Notes under the pieces: model-generated
What the model was told of the DNA's origin: nothing
The model's input: the letters and a program-made list of their open reading frames with translations, nothing else
Databases searched by the model: none
Position numbers and translations under genes: made by a program
Shown: piece by piece, positions 1 to 9,091 of the stretch
Position numbering within the stretch: the first letter of the stretch is position 1
Layout: every line of letters starts with the position of its first letter
Assembly: GCA_949297765.1 (NCBI GenBank)
Contig: CASFTV010000034.1
Coordinates: 1-35,889 of the forward strand
Origin: an uncultured bacterium
Lineage (GTDB): Bacteria; Verrucomicrobiota; Lentisphaeria; Victivallales; UBA1829
Length of the DNA stretch: 35,889 bases
Direction: 5' to 3'

Positions 1-867
1 TCCGAAAATGTCGCAGTTTTCCGCAAGAGAAAAATCGTCCACGCAGTTCACGGAGTTGAAACAGTGAATCGTGTGCGGAACCACATGAAGATGCGGAAAG
101 GTTTCCGGAGAAATTTCGCGAACCATGGAAAGCCGCCATGCCGCTTCCCCGTTCAGGACCTCCAGCTGGAATTCCCTCCAGTCGATGAAATCCGTGATGG
201 TCGAAGGATTGCGCGGAAGTTCCAGTTCATCAAACGAGGAGTAACAGCGTCCCCAGCGGCGGTTCAGCGCATCAATCGAACCGTACCGGAGACGCATCGC
301 CGCTTTGAATTCACGTTCACAGCTGGAACAGTAACAGAGAAGATGGTCGTCGTTGTCCGCGCTCCGCCTCGCGAGATGCCGTTCCGGTTCGTTCCAGACA
401 TCCCAGGCGAGCAGAGCGGGAAACTTCTTGAAATGTTCCAGGGCGGCGCGGAAGAAATTCTGACGTAACTCCTTCATTTCCCGATGGTTGTAACACGGTC
501 CCGGATATCCGCCAAGCTGGCGGCAGAGAAGCGCTTCCGTCCGGACCGGGACCCCGTTCCGGTCCACCATGCGGCAGTCCGGATACCTCTTCTCCGCCCA
601 GACCGGCATGCCGTCGCAGATCAGGTTCAGAATGGCTCGAAGGCCGTTCTTTTCCGCAAGGCGCATCAGCGCATCCAGATCCTCCCAGAAGTAAACGCCG
701 GGCCGGCGCTCGCTCCATCGCCACTGGACCCAGTATTTGACCGTGTTGAAGCCGAGACGCCTCATGTGCTCCAGATCTTGATCCCAAACCTCCGGTTCAG
801 GCGTCGGCGCACGGTAATACTGAGCGCCATATACGAATGGAAAAGAATGTTCGTTTTTCAGCAGCAT
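1..867 (-). CDS. GH42 beta-galactosidase, C-terminus beyond window
   Basis: The reading frame opens at 867 and runs off the window start after 289 residues without a stop, so only the N-terminal TIM-barrel portion is visible. The fold starts with a YGAQYYRAPTPEPEVW stretch typical of glycoside hydrolase family 42, and residues 155-161 read AWDVWNEP, making Glu160 the likely acid/base. A CYCSSC cluster at residues 178-183 matches the structural zinc site of many GH42 enzymes. The nucleophile region lies outside the window. There is no signal peptide, so it probably acts in the cytoplasm on imported galactosides. It is the last visible gene of a leftward operon: an AGGA sequence overlapping the end of the oxidoreductase gene serves as ribosome site and only 7 bases separate the two genes. 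Family assignment is firm; substrate is unknown. Confidence 0.88.
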   Translation of the reverse strand, partial: MLLKNEHSFPFVYGAQYYRAPTPEPEVWDQDLEHMRRLGFNTVKYWVQWRWSERRPGVYFWEDLDALMRLAEKNGLRAILNLICDGMPVWAEKRYPDCRMVDRNGVPVRTEALLCRQLGGYPGPCYNHREMKELRQNFFRAALEHFKKFPALLAWDVWNEPERHLARRSADNDDHLLCYCSSCEREFKAAMRLRYGSIDALNRRWGRCYSSFDELELPRNPSTITDFIDWREFQLEVLNGEAAWRLSMVREISPETFPHLHVVPHTIHCFNSVNCVDDFSLAENCDIFG

Positions 868-874
868 GATGAAA

Positions 875-2176
875 TTATCCTAATTTTGCACCTTGACGAA
901 TCAAATTTTTCCGGATTTGAATCCCATCAAGTTTCATTGGAGAGCAATTCCGACGGACCGCTTCTGCGGCCCCCATTCCCGCCGCCTGCCCGATGGAACA
1001 AACGACCGGCATAATACGGGAACTGGAATGCAGCTGATGATCCAGAGAAATCGCTCTGCACCCGATCAGAAGATTCCGGCATTTCAGAGGAATCAGGGTT
1101 CGAAAACTCAATTCATAAAATTCATTTTCCGGCAAATGAACTTCCTTTACACTTTTTCCCGCGGCGCTGTGTATATCAATCTGATAATGTACTCTTGCAA
1201 TGGCATCTTCGTATTTCTTTCTGTTGTAAAAATCCTCAACCGTCTGATAGAGCATTCCCCGGACTCTCCGGCTTTCCCGCACGCCGATTTGCTGAGCCAT
1301 TGAATGCAACCTGGCATTGGCACAGCCTGGAACATGTTTCCTGAAAAAGGTCAGATATTCGCGAATCTGGGAGTGACATTGCAGAGTTGCTTCAGAAAGT
1401 TCTCGTCCATTCAACGGATTTTTCCTGCCAACCCGGGTCGTATTAAAATGCAGAACGGTTGGATCCTCCGTCAGGAAAAACTGGATGTCCGAACGAAGAC
1501 AATGAATTTCTCCAGACTCCTGCGCCTGATGAAACAGTGCCGTCAGTTTCTCATGGGATGGAAACAGAATTGGAAGAATTCCGGAAAGTTTAAATCCGCA
1601 GCTCATAGGCTGGACATCTCCGTTCTCATCTCCGAACTCGCAAATACAGCCGGCCGACGCTGCAACATCCGCATCTCCGGTTGAATCAATATAACACTGG
1701 GCGGAAATCTCTGTAAAACCTGATTTCGTCAGGAAACGGCAGCTTTTGACAGATTCGTTTTCTGTACACGCTTCTGCAAAAGTATATCCGTAAAGGATTT
1801 CCACTCCGGCTTCAAGACAAAGGTCTTCCAATGCCAAAGCGGAAATATCTTTGCTGATAATGCAGGTATTGTAATCCCGCATGTCTTCGTCAAATTCCGG
1901 AAGCCGGGAATGCTCCGGCAGAAGACTCCACATCTTTCGCGACCAATCCACATACAGCGGCGCATCCAGCGCAGTATGATTTTGAGCATTGGCCATGAAA
2001 GGCGAAACTTCCCCTACACTTGACATTCCACCAAGGACGCCATAGCGTTCCGCAAGAATCACGGAGGCTCCGCATCTGGCCGCCATGACCGCGGCAGAGA
2101 CTCCGCCCGGACCTCCGCCAATGACAAGAACATCACATTTCAAAGAGTCTTCTGTTGTGCTGTTTGCAAAACTCAT
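875..2176 (-). CDS. FAD-dependent oxidoreductase (FAD_oxidored family)
   Basis: A 433-residue protein with an N-terminal dinucleotide-binding beta-alpha-beta unit: residues 14-25 read CDVLVIGGGPGG, followed about 20 residues later by an acidic residue (LAER) and by GVLGGMSS, as in the FAD_oxidored family. The C-terminal part contains GCRAISLDHQLHSSSRIMP and CSIGQAAG, the second FAD-contacting segment of this family. No signal peptide is visible. Its start ATG overlaps the stop of the upstream GH28-like gene by four bases (ATGA), so the two are translationally coupled, and it precedes a GH42 gene. Family members are common in polysaccharide-degradation clusters of Lentisphaerota, Planctomycetes and Bacteroidetes, where a role in oxidising sugars or sugar acids is usually presumed. 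The substrate here cannot be read from the sequence. Confidence 0.85.
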   Translation of the reverse strand: MSFANSTTEDSLKCDVLVIGGGPGGVSAAVMAARCGASVILAERYGVLGGMSSVGEVSPFMANAQNHTALDAPLYVDWSRKMWSLLPEHSRLPEFDEDMRDYNTCIISKDISALALEDLCLEAGVEILYGYTFAEACTENESVKSCRFLTKSGFTEISAQCYIDSTGDADVAASAGCICEFGDENGDVQPMSCGFKLSGILPILFPSHEKLTALFHQAQESGEIHCLRSDIQFFLTEDPTVLHFNTTRVGRKNPLNGRELSEATLQCHSQIREYLTFFRKHVPGCANARLHSMAQQIGVRESRRVRGMLYQTVEDFYNRKKYEDAIARVHYQIDIHSAAGKSVKEVHLPENEFYELSFRTLIPLKCRNLLIGCRAISLDHQLHSSSRIMPVVCSIGQAAGMGAAEAVRRNCSPMKLDGIQIRKNLIRQGAKLG

Positions 2177-3462
2177 TGCTCACTCTCCCGTTTTTCATGT
2201 TCAAGGCGAAAAACTCTGGAATTTCCATTTCTGCAAACCGCCATTATATCGCGGCAGAAAACCTCCGGTTCTCCATCCAGCCATAACCATGGGATTCCAT
2301 TCTCCGGAGCGAGTTTCGGCGGATTGGGCGCAAGATCAATTTTTCTGCTGCACCATGCTCTTCTGTCCCCTTCTGAAAGCTGCATGTAAATCGTTTCCAG
2401 TTTTACCGAAGATACCGATTGTTTCACGCAGGAAACAATGATTCCGTTTTCCGAACGGATCACAGCATTCCGAAGTGTAATATTCCGGATCGGGGAAGTT
2501 TCCGCAGAGGAACAAATCACAAGCGGTTCTCCTTTTCCCCACCAGAATCCGATATGCAGACGAGTTTCTATTGTTAATCCGTCAAGGGAAATATTCTCGA
2601 TAAACCCGTCTTGTCCTGCAAAGATTGCAATTCCCCGGTTGGATTCCTGGATGATGCAATTCCGAACATGGACATCACGCACTTTTCCCGCTTCAAATCC
2701 AAACCGTAGAGCCGCAGATCTTGACTGAAAGATGCAGTCCGAAATCAAAAACCGTTCACAAACGGCATTGGCATCGGAAATGGACGTGAGAGCAATGCAG
2801 TCGTCCCCGCATTCAAAAAGACAGCCGCGGATAAGAACATCCCGGCAGCCGCAGCAGTGAATGCCGTCATTGTTCGGAATCCGGAGATTGTTTTTCACCC
2901 GGAAATCGTGCAGGCGCAGCGTCGAACAGCGGTCAAACACCAGAGTCCAGGTCGGCGAATCGGCAAATGTGACACCGCGGATCTCCACATTTTCACAGGC
3001 CTGAAAGAAAACCAGCCGGTTCGGACGCAGATCCCGCAGCGCCATTTCATAGTGCGCATCGGAATGCAGCGCCTCGGGGATCCCCTCGCCGATGCAGAGC
3101 TTCCCCGTATCGGCAAACGCGATTCCATTGAAATCAATGCACCCCTCTCCGCAGATGCGGATGTCATGCTCCCCGACCGCATAGATCAGCGGAACCGTAT
3201 GGGAATACAGTTCCCATGCGAACGGATATCTGACATAGTCGCCGATGGAATCCGGTCCGCGGAGAAGAGCGCCGTTCTCCAGTCGGAGCGTGACATGGGA
3301 ACGCAGACGGATGCTCCCGGTCCGGAACACTCCCGGCGGCACAAGAACCGTTCCGCCTCCCGCAGAAGCGCACGCATCAATTGCCGATTGCAGAGCGGAA
3401 GTCTGCAATCGGGGAGAATCCGTCTCCGCGCCATAGTCCAGAATGGAATAAACAGGATTCAT
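2173..3462 (-). CDS. GH28-like right-handed beta-helix glycosidase
   Basis: A 429-residue protein. The chosen start at 3462 (MNPVYSILDYGAETDS) has a GGGAGAA ribosome site; an upstream in-frame ATG at 3513 would add an unlikely Gly-rich leader. The N-terminus shows the pectate-lyase/polygalacturonase signature: LDYGA, then LQSAIDACASAGGGTVLVP. Central repeats resemble a parallel beta-helix, with NNDGIH and GDDCIALTS corresponding to the catalytic NTD and DD motifs of GH28. The GHG motif of classical polygalacturonases is not evident; LRFGFEAGK occupies that region. No signal peptide is visible, so it probably acts on imported oligosaccharides, perhaps uronic-acid containing. It lies 56 bases after the secreted GH-A-like gene and overlaps the oxidoreductase gene by ATGA. 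The fold call is secure; exact specificity is not. Confidence 0.8.
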   Translation of the reverse strand: MNPVYSILDYGAETDSPRLQTSALQSAIDACASAGGGTVLVPPGVFRTGSIRLRSHVTLRLENGALLRGPDSIGDYVRYPFAWELYSHTVPLIYAVGEHDIRICGEGCIDFNGIAFADTGKLCIGEGIPEALHSDAHYEMALRDLRPNRLVFFQACENVEIRGVTFADSPTWTLVFDRCSTLRLHDFRVKNNLRIPNNDGIHCCGCRDVLIRGCLFECGDDCIALTSISDANAVCERFLISDCIFQSRSAALRFGFEAGKVRDVHVRNCIIQESNRGIAIFAGQDGFIENISLDGLTIETRLHIGFWWGKGEPLVICSSAETSPIRNITLRNAVIRSENGIIVSCVKQSVSSVKLETIYMQLSEGDRRAWCSRKIDLAPNPPKLAPENGIPWLWLDGEPEVFCRDIMAVCRNGNSRVFRLEHEKRESEQ

Positions 3463-3518
3463 TGTTCTCTTCTCCCGCAGGCAAGATTCCTCATCCGGGC
3501 CCCCCCCGACCACGAATC

Positions 3519-6500
3519 TTACTTTCTTTTTGTTTCCCGGATCAGGAGGCCATAAAGATCCGCGAACTGCCCTTCGCCGATCCCCTCCGACCAGTGAATA
3601 TATTTGCGTCCGTTTCCATCGTTGTCGTTGACCAGCCAGGAAAAGCCGATCTGCTCCGTTTTCCCGTTCAGCGGATACAGCTGCGTCAGCGGGATGCGGA
3701 CCTCATACACACATCCTCCTTCGATTCTGCGGAAAACCCCTTCGGCATCCTTCAGCTCCCCCAGACGAGTCAGATTCAGCGGAATCTCCGGCGTGAAGAA
3801 ATTGCGGTGCTTCCAGACCTTCAGAACTCCCTTCTGGTCCCGCGCCAGAATCAGCTGATGCATCTCCCGGCCTTCACAGTACGGATCAATGCCGACTTGC
3901 ACGGAATCGGTTTTCCAGGAATCCTCCAGAGAAATTCCCGGAGGCGCAATCACGTCATCCTTCACGATAACGGCAAGATAGAGATTCCCGGAATCCATCA
4001 TCACCTGCATTTTTGCGCTCAGATCCGCCGGTCCGTTCCACGTTCTGCACTCTTTGCGGACGACCTGCGCCTCCTCCTTCAGAATCATGGGCGGAACGTG
4101 CTTCCATTCCCGGAGATCGCCGTCCATTGTCACCGGGCCTTCCGGAGCTGAGAATTTTCCGCGGTACAGGGCTTTGTTCGGCGTGATCTTGTCCGTCAGA
4201 CGGATGATGCTGATGTTGTCCACTCGGATCGTTTTTTCCCGTTCCGTCTTCCGGTGATTCGCGAGCAGGAAAATTTTCATCCGGGCGGCGTCCGGCTCCC
4301 GGACTTCAATGATTTCGGAATAGCGTTTCCAGGAGGAACTCCCGTTCACGAGCAGGGCATTGATGCCTTCGGTCTTCGGGAAGAGTTTTTTCTTTTTCCC
4401 GTCGAAAATCGAAACGACCATCCCGAGGGAACCGCCCTCCCCCGTCAAATCATACGAAAGAAGATAACGGTCTCCGGGACGGACCGCAAAATCTTCCGTC
4501 TGCCCGAACAGAAGAAATCCTTTGATTTTCAGACAAACGGAATCGTCGACACTCCCCGTTTCCAGCGCAGAATTGTCTTTCCGGTTGGTCCACCAGCCGG
4601 AGAGTTGCCGTTCAAAATCGCCGTTCCGGACAAGATTCATCCCCCGTCCCCCGTCGGACAGTTCATACAGGAACGGAAGCTCGAACCGGTATCCGTTTCC
4701 ACTTGCCTTCCAGAAACAGGAATAGATCCCGTCCGGACTCCCGGGAGCCGGAGTCAGCGTTACAAGGCCGGAGGATTGTCTGCACAGCCACCCCTCGGGA
4801 AGCTCCGCGCCCTCCAGACGGAATCCCGCCGGAAGAGAAAAGGATTTGACGACCGGCTGCCGTCTCCCTCCGGAAATTGTATCCGGAAGAGCGTTCCGGA
4901 CAAGCGCCATGCTTTTCAGAAACCGCAGATCTCCTCCAATCAGAAAAACCGGAGAATCCGTCAGCGGGATCTCGCAGGAGCCGTCGGCCAGCTTCATCCG
5001 CCGTCCCCGGTCCATAACATCGAACATTTCCACAGAATCCGTTCCGAGCTTGAATCTGATCCGGATCCGGGAATCGCTCCAGAGAACCAGAACAGGCGTA
5101 CCCTTCCGGTCAAAAAGATATGCCTCATACCCGGCTCCGGAAAGATTTCCCGCATATTCCGCGTGCTCCAGATGATGCGTCATCGTCCGGTAAGCCGCAT
5201 ACTCCGGATTCGGGAATCCCTTCAAAGTGAAAAACGGCCAGTATCCATCGGGCTGACCGCTGTTTTCAAACATGGAGAACCCGAACGTTTTCTCAATTCC
5301 TGCCGCGGCATCGCGGACATAAAGTTTCGGAAGGACTTTGGCACGTTCCATCCGGGGAAAATAATTCCATCCCATGTCTTCGGAATTGATCGTTCGGACG
5401 GAGTGTCCCAGCGTCCGCTTCACCGCCGCGTCAAATCCGGCGAAGGCCTTGCTGCCCCGTTTATGATTCATCTGATAGTGTACGGAAAGACGGTCGAAAT
5501 ACGCCTTTCCTCCGTTTTTCCGGATCACCTCTTCCAGGAATTGAGCCGTCAGCGGCGCCCCGGGAAGAACAACCGCATCCGGGTTTCCCTCTTTGATTCC
5601 GGCATAGCCGGATTTCAAAAACTCCGCATATTTCTCCACCGAGCCGATGTGCCAGTACACCGAAGAATATCCCGGCTCATTCCCCAGCTCGTACCATTGA
5701 ACGGAAGGACCGCAGAATTTCACCAGAGCCGTCAGAAAACGCTTCCAGTCATTCCAGTCCCGCGGCGGAACCATATTTCTCCGACGGCAGCCGCTCCTCA
5801 GCATGGCCGGATCGTCCGGTGTGGACGAAGCCCAGTCCGGCGTCATGAAAACATTCAGCATCGGATAAATCCGGTATTTTTCCGCGATTGCGAGCTGTTC
5901 CTTCAGGAAATCCCAGCAGAACCGCCCTTTCTGCGGCTCCCGCAGAGACCAGGAAACCCAGTGCCAGCGCGCCCATTTTGCTCCGGCAAGAAACGCGCGG
6001 CGCATCTTTTTCTCGGCAAGCGCCGTCCGATCCACGATCCGTGCGGCAAAATCCCCGGCGAACGCATGGCATCCAAATCGGGAATTCTTCACATATTCCT
6101 TTTTCACCGGTTCAATGACAACATAGGAGCATTCCAGTTTTTTCTGTCCGCAGACGAGCGTAACCCGATACCATCCCCGTTGATCCGTCGGAAGCGGAAT
6201 CGACACCGCTCCATCCGTCATTTCCACGCTCTTCTCCAGAACATTTTTTCCGAAGTAATCCCGGATCCGGCACAGGATCGTCCCGCGTTTCATGTTAACT
6301 CCGCGCACACGAAGAGCGATCGGTTCTCCGGGATGGGCAATGGAGCTGAAACGATCACTCTCCGCCTCAAGAAACGAAGGAAGCGCATCCGCCTGATCCG
6401 CGACGAAAAGTCGAATATAGTCGAATTTCAGACGGTAGTGCTTTGCCTCCGTTACGATCCGGATCTCCAGAGAATTCTCCCCTTTGACTACCGGGAAACG

Positions 6501-7010
6501 GACGGTAAACGTCTGATTGCCCTGCTTGGCCATCCGATCGTTTTTCAGCCCGGCGACGAAACAGCCGCCGTCCGGCAGAAGGATCCGGATCCCGTCTTTT
6601 TCATTGAACCAGTTATCCCAGTCCGCCGTCCGGAACTCCAGTTTCCGGAATCCGCCCGCCTCCTCTTTCCAGCGGATTTTCAGATTCGAACAAGTCTCAT
6701 CTCTTCCCATGTTATTGACATGGCCCGGCGTGGAAATCCCGCAGGGCATCTCCGGACTGTCTATCTGTCGATTTTCCTTCAGGTCAACCGTGAACGTCAA
6801 GGTCCGGTGATCCATGCAGGGATGATGAATCAGCCTCTTTGCTGAACCGTACTCCCAGGGATGATAATAAATTGGGAACTCCCGATACGATCCGTCCGCC
6901 TTTCCCAGCTGCCATATCACGTTTTGTTCCGCGGCTGCCGAACCGGCTTCCGCCGCCAGAAGAACGGTCAGCAGCATGTTCCGCAGAAATGATGATCCCG
7001 CCATTTTCAT
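3519..7010 (-). CDS. Secreted multidomain GH39/clan GH-A-like glycoside hydrolase with CBMs
   Basis: A 1163-residue protein. Residues 1-28 are a Sec signal peptide (hydrophobic core NMLLTVLLAA, AAA before the likely cleavage site). Residues about 30-205 form a beta-sandwich beginning VIWQLGKADGSYREF that resembles the C-terminal domain of PL4 rhamnogalacturonan lyases. A TIM barrel follows at about 310-640, with WYELGNEP making Glu445 the likely acid/base and TINSED making Glu544 the candidate nucleophile. A CBM4/9-like module (MNLVRNGDFERQLSGW) spans about 790-940 and a CBM9-like module (TMDGDLREWK, DSVQVGIDP) about 955-1163. The ribosome site is GGAAGAAGAGA just before ATG. It follows the pseudopilin gene in the same operon. 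Pectic or arabinogalactan-type substrates would fit the GH28 and GH42 neighbours, but this is inference. Confidence 0.82.
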   Translation of the reverse strand: MKMAGSSFLRNMLLTVLLAAEAGSAAAEQNVIWQLGKADGSYREFPIYYHPWEYGSAKRLIHHPCMDHRTLTFTVDLKENRQIDSPEMPCGISTPGHVNNMGRDETCSNLKIRWKEEAGGFRKLEFRTADWDNWFNEKDGIRILLPDGGCFVAGLKNDRMAKQGNQTFTVRFPVVKGENSLEIRIVTEAKHYRLKFDYIRLFVADQADALPSFLEAESDRFSSIAHPGEPIALRVRGVNMKRGTILCRIRDYFGKNVLEKSVEMTDGAVSIPLPTDQRGWYRVTLVCGQKKLECSYVVIEPVKKEYVKNSRFGCHAFAGDFAARIVDRTALAEKKMRRAFLAGAKWARWHWVSWSLREPQKGRFCWDFLKEQLAIAEKYRIYPMLNVFMTPDWASSTPDDPAMLRSGCRRRNMVPPRDWNDWKRFLTALVKFCGPSVQWYELGNEPGYSSVYWHIGSVEKYAEFLKSGYAGIKEGNPDAVVLPGAPLTAQFLEEVIRKNGGKAYFDRLSVHYQMNHKRGSKAFAGFDAAVKRTLGHSVRTINSEDMGWNYFPRMERAKVLPKLYVRDAAAGIEKTFGFSMFENSGQPDGYWPFFTLKGFPNPEYAAYRTMTHHLEHAEYAGNLSGAGYEAYLFDRKGTPVLVLWSDSRIRIRFKLGTDSVEMFDVMDRGRRMKLADGSCEIPLTDSPVFLIGGDLRFLKSMALVRNALPDTISGGRRQPVVKSFSLPAGFRLEGAELPEGWLCRQSSGLVTLTPAPGSPDGIYSCFWKASGNGYRFELPFLYELSDGGRGMNLVRNGDFERQLSGWWTNRKDNSALETGSVDDSVCLKIKGFLLFGQTEDFAVRPGDRYLLSYDLTGEGGSLGMVVSIFDGKKKKLFPKTEGINALLVNGSSSWKRYSEIIEVREPDAARMKIFLLANHRKTEREKTIRVDNISIIRLTDKITPNKALYRGKFSAPEGPVTMDGDLREWKHVPPMILKEEAQVVRKECRTWNGPADLSAKMQVMMDSGNLYLAVIVKDDVIAPPGISLEDSWKTDSVQVGIDPYCEGREMHQLILARDQKGVLKVWKHRNFFTPEIPLNLTRLGELKDAEGVFRRIEGGCVYEVRIPLTQLYPLNGKTEQIGFSWLVNDNDGNGRKYIHWSEGIGEGQFADLYGLLIRETKRK

Positions 7011-7052
7011 TCTCTTCTTCCGTATTTTTATGAAGTTTTCCCTGCCGGGATT

Positions 7053-7772
7053 TTAATTTCCCACACCCGCGTAAAAGATTTTCCAGCGAACGAGATCTCC
7101 GGTGGAAAATTTGTATCGGCACTGTGCGTGATTCAGATAGGCCCCATGCCCATCCATATAAATCAGATTGATTCCTCCGGAATGGCGGAACCAGTACGGA
7201 CGTTCGGCAGCCGTACACTCCTCATACAGACGCGGACCATATCCCCAGGCGGCGCTGTCCCATGTCGGACGGGAAAGATAATCAAGCGCCATTGCGGTCT
7301 CCGTCGGATACTTTGCCTTTCCCTTGCGGACCAGCGACTGCTGATTCCAGGCGAACTCCGGATTCCCGACGCAAATATTCAGTCCATACCCTCCGTATGT
7401 GGAAAAATCCGTATATGCGCCGACTCCCGCCTGCAGCCGTCCGACAATCGGACAATGTCGAATCACATTATAGTTTTTTATATACGGATAAATTGTATTC
7501 AACTCCTGTTTTCCATTCCAGTTTCCCTTGTACGCCTCCGATGCGCCGTCGGCAGCCCAGCTCTGACGCCATTTCGGATAATAGTCCCCATTGTCGCCGG
7601 CATAGAAATCCAGTCCGAGCGCAATCTGCTTGAAATTTCCCAGACAAGTGATACTTCTGGCTTTCTCCCGGGCCGCGTTCAGCGCCGGCAGAAGAAGACC
7701 CGCCAGAATCGCGATGATCGCAATTACAACGAGGAGTTCTATAAGGGTGAACTCTGCAATCCGTTTTCTCAT
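7053..7772 (-). CDS. Type II secretion pseudopilin-like protein (prepilin N-methylation, H-X9-DG)
   Basis: A 239-residue protein with a short basic leader (MRKRIAE) followed by [18 protein letters not shown], the class III signal peptide and hydrophobic helix of type IV pilins and type II pseudopilins. The conserved Glu at position +5 after the cleavage site is present. The following [13 protein letters not shown] and [12 protein letters not shown] are typical of the DUF1559-like expansion of Lentisphaerota and Planctomycetes. Near the C-terminus, [15 protein letters not shown] fits H-X9-DG exactly. After processing by a prepilin peptidase (not encoded here) it should sit in the inner membrane or join a pseudopilus. 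It is the first gene of the leftward operon, 42 bases before the giant secreted hydrolase. The cellular role of such solitary pseudopilins is unknown. Confidence 0.9.
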   Translation of the reverse strand: MRKRIAEFTLIELLVVIAIIAILAGLLLPALNAAREKARSITCLGNFKQIALGLDFYAGDNGDYYPKWRQSWAADGASEAYKGNWNGKQELNTIYPYIKNYNVIRHCPIVGRLQAGVGAYTDFSTYGGYGLNICVGNPEFAWNQQSLVRKGKAKYPTETAMALDYLSRPTWDSAAWGYGPRLYEECTAAERPYWFRHSGGINLIYMDGHGAYLNHAQCRYKFSTGDLVRWKIFYAGVGN

Positions 7773-7820
7773 GACCTCTTCCCTTTCATTTTGTTCCGAT
7801 AATTGTTCCGCCGCAATATT

Positions 7821-7849
7821 ATTATAATTGAAAAATATCCTCCCGCCAA
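7821..7849 (-). promoter_or_regulatory. Sigma70-type promoter of the leftward GH operon
   Basis: On the minus strand, TTGGCG (7844-7849) and TATAAT (7821-7826) are separated by exactly 17 bases. Initiation would fall near 7814, giving a leader of about 40 bases before the pseudopilin start; an AGGGAAGAGG ribosome site precedes the ATG. The perfect -10 and good spacing make this the best promoter in the window. Confidence 0.65.
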
Positions 7850-7883
7850 GAGGAAAAATATAGAAAAAATGGAATTTTTCTTC

Positions 7884-7954
7884 TTGATTTTTATGATTAT
7901 TATACTATTTTAGTTATAACAAAGAACATATTTAACATCAATCATAACAATCAA
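7884..7954. promoter_or_regulatory. Long inverted repeat, candidate operator in divergent intergenic region
   Basis: TTGATTTTTATGATT (7884-7898) and AATCATAACAATCAA (7940-7954) are inverted copies matching at 14 of 15 positions, separated by 41 bases. Between them lies an 8-base perfect palindrome, GTTATAAC (7913-7920). The element sits between the leftward operon promoter and the regulator start at 7964, a natural place for binding and autoregulation by the GntR/LacI-type protein. That protein is the binder only by inference. Confidence 0.45.
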
Positions 7955-7963
7955 AAAAGATTT

Positions 7964-9064
7964 ATGGATCTCCAATCTCTTCCGCAGATTTCACGGACCT
8001 CGGCCGAACCGCTGCACCGTCAACTCAGCCAGATTCTTCTGGAACAGATCCTCACGGGGAAGTGCGTGCCGGAGGAAAAACTGCCGGGCATGAACGAACT
8101 GGCGGAACATTTCCGGGTCAGCACCATTACGGTCGCTCAGGCGCTCGACACTCTCATCCGGGAAGGATACTGCTTCCGGAGACCGAAAAAAGGAACGTTT
8201 GTCGCCCGGACCGCTCTTTCCGATTTCTCTTCCGGAACCGGGACGATCATTCTGTTCTCCTCCCACTATGATTCGGAAATCAACCTGGTCGACACGCCGT
8301 ATTACACCGGTCTGCGGCAGAGTGCGGAACAGGCGTCGGGAATCAATCTTCTGATCATTTCCGGGAAGCAGGCGCCGGAACAGCTGACCAGTCAGCTCAG
8401 AGAACGGGAAAATCTTCTCGGCGTGGTGCTGGTTGCGGTTGAGGACCTCTCGTTTGCGCTGAAACTGGCGCGGACGCATCCGGCCTTGCAGTTCGTTCTG
8501 CTGAATTATCAGTTTGCAGGATTCGAACGGCTCGCCCCGGCCAATCTGCGCGGCGTCTTCAACGATGAATTCGGCGGCGGCTACATGGCGGCATCCGAAC
8601 TCTTCGCCCGGGGCGCCCGATGCGTCGGAATTCTTCAGTACGAGGTCGGCGACGAAAACTACCATCTGCGCATCCAGGGAATCCGGCAGGCGCACGCGGA
8701 TCACGGAGTTCCGCTCAACGAATCGCAGATTCTCAACGTCAACACCCGAATTCCTCCGGATGAACGCGGATACAACGGAATCGCCGAGCTGATCGTCCGG
8801 AATCCGCGTCTGGACGCCGTATTCTGCGTCAACGACATTCTTGCGGCCGGCGCCATGCGCTATCTGACGCTGACCCGGAACACACGGAACATCCGGATCA
8901 TCGGATACGACAACCACATTCCGGAACTTCACATTGCCAATCGTTTTCCGACGGTCGCCATCAACTCCGCGGCGATGTCCTCCGCCGCGATCCGCATGAT
9001 TCAGAATCCGATGGATTATCCCTGCCGCCAGATCCTGATCTCGCCCCGGATCGTTTACGTCTGA
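7964..9064 (+). CDS. GntR-LacI hybrid transcriptional regulator
   Basis: A 366-residue regulator. Residues about 15-80 form a GntR winged helix: PLHRQLSQILLEQIL, then LPGMNELAEHFRVSTITVAQAL and REGYCFRRPKKGTFVA. Residues about 90-360 form a periplasmic-binding-like sugar sensor of LacI/GalR type (GLRQSAEQASGINLLII, VFNDEFGGGYMAASEL, DAVFCVNDILAAGAMR, IRIIGYDN). This architecture is that of AraR-like regulators that respond to sugars. It diverges from the pseudopilin/GH operon and likely controls it, with the inverted repeat at 7884-7954 as a possible operator. The ATG at 7964 has no clear Shine-Dalgarno sequence, only an A-rich stretch. It converges on an AraC gene with 27 bases between stop codons. 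Confidence 0.9.
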   Translation: MDLQSLPQISRTSAEPLHRQLSQILLEQILTGKCVPEEKLPGMNELAEHFRVSTITVAQALDTLIREGYCFRRPKKGTFVARTALSDFSSGTGTIILFSSHYDSEINLVDTPYYTGLRQSAEQASGINLLIISGKQAPEQLTSQLRERENLLGVVLVAVEDLSFALKLARTHPALQFVLLNYQFAGFERLAPANLRGVFNDEFGGGYMAASELFARGARCVGILQYEVGDENYHLRIQGIRQAHADHGVPLNESQILNVNTRIPPDERGYNGIAELIVRNPRLDAVFCVNDILAAGAMRYLTLTRNTRNIRIIGYDNHIPELHIANRFPTVAINSAAMSSAAIRMIQNPMDYPCRQILISPRIVYV

Positions 9065-9091
9065 AGCGGAAAGGCGGAAGAACGGAAGAGC

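Noticed and set aside
64-468. Plus-strand frame at the window start
   Set aside because: The minus strand encodes an uninterrupted GH42 protein here with WNEP and zinc-cluster motifs.
3463-3513. Upstream start for the GH28-like protein
   Set aside because: The leader (MVGGGPDEESCLREKR) is translated from the G8 tract and has no family similarity; the ATG at 3462 has a better ribosome site.
4254-6845. Long plus-strand open frame opposite the 1163-residue hydrolase
   Set aside because: It is a shadow: the minus strand has clear catalytic motifs, signal peptide and CBMs, whereas the plus frame has low-complexity Arg/Pro-rich content.
7821-7963. Strong promoter for the GntR/LacI-type regulator
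   Set aside because: TATACT at 7901-7906 resembles a -10 but has no suitable -35, and the start codon lacks a Shine-Dalgarno sequence, so no promoter is annotated.
9065-9091. Possible terminator between convergent GntR and AraC genes
   Set aside because: The 27 bases are purine-rich without inverted symmetry.
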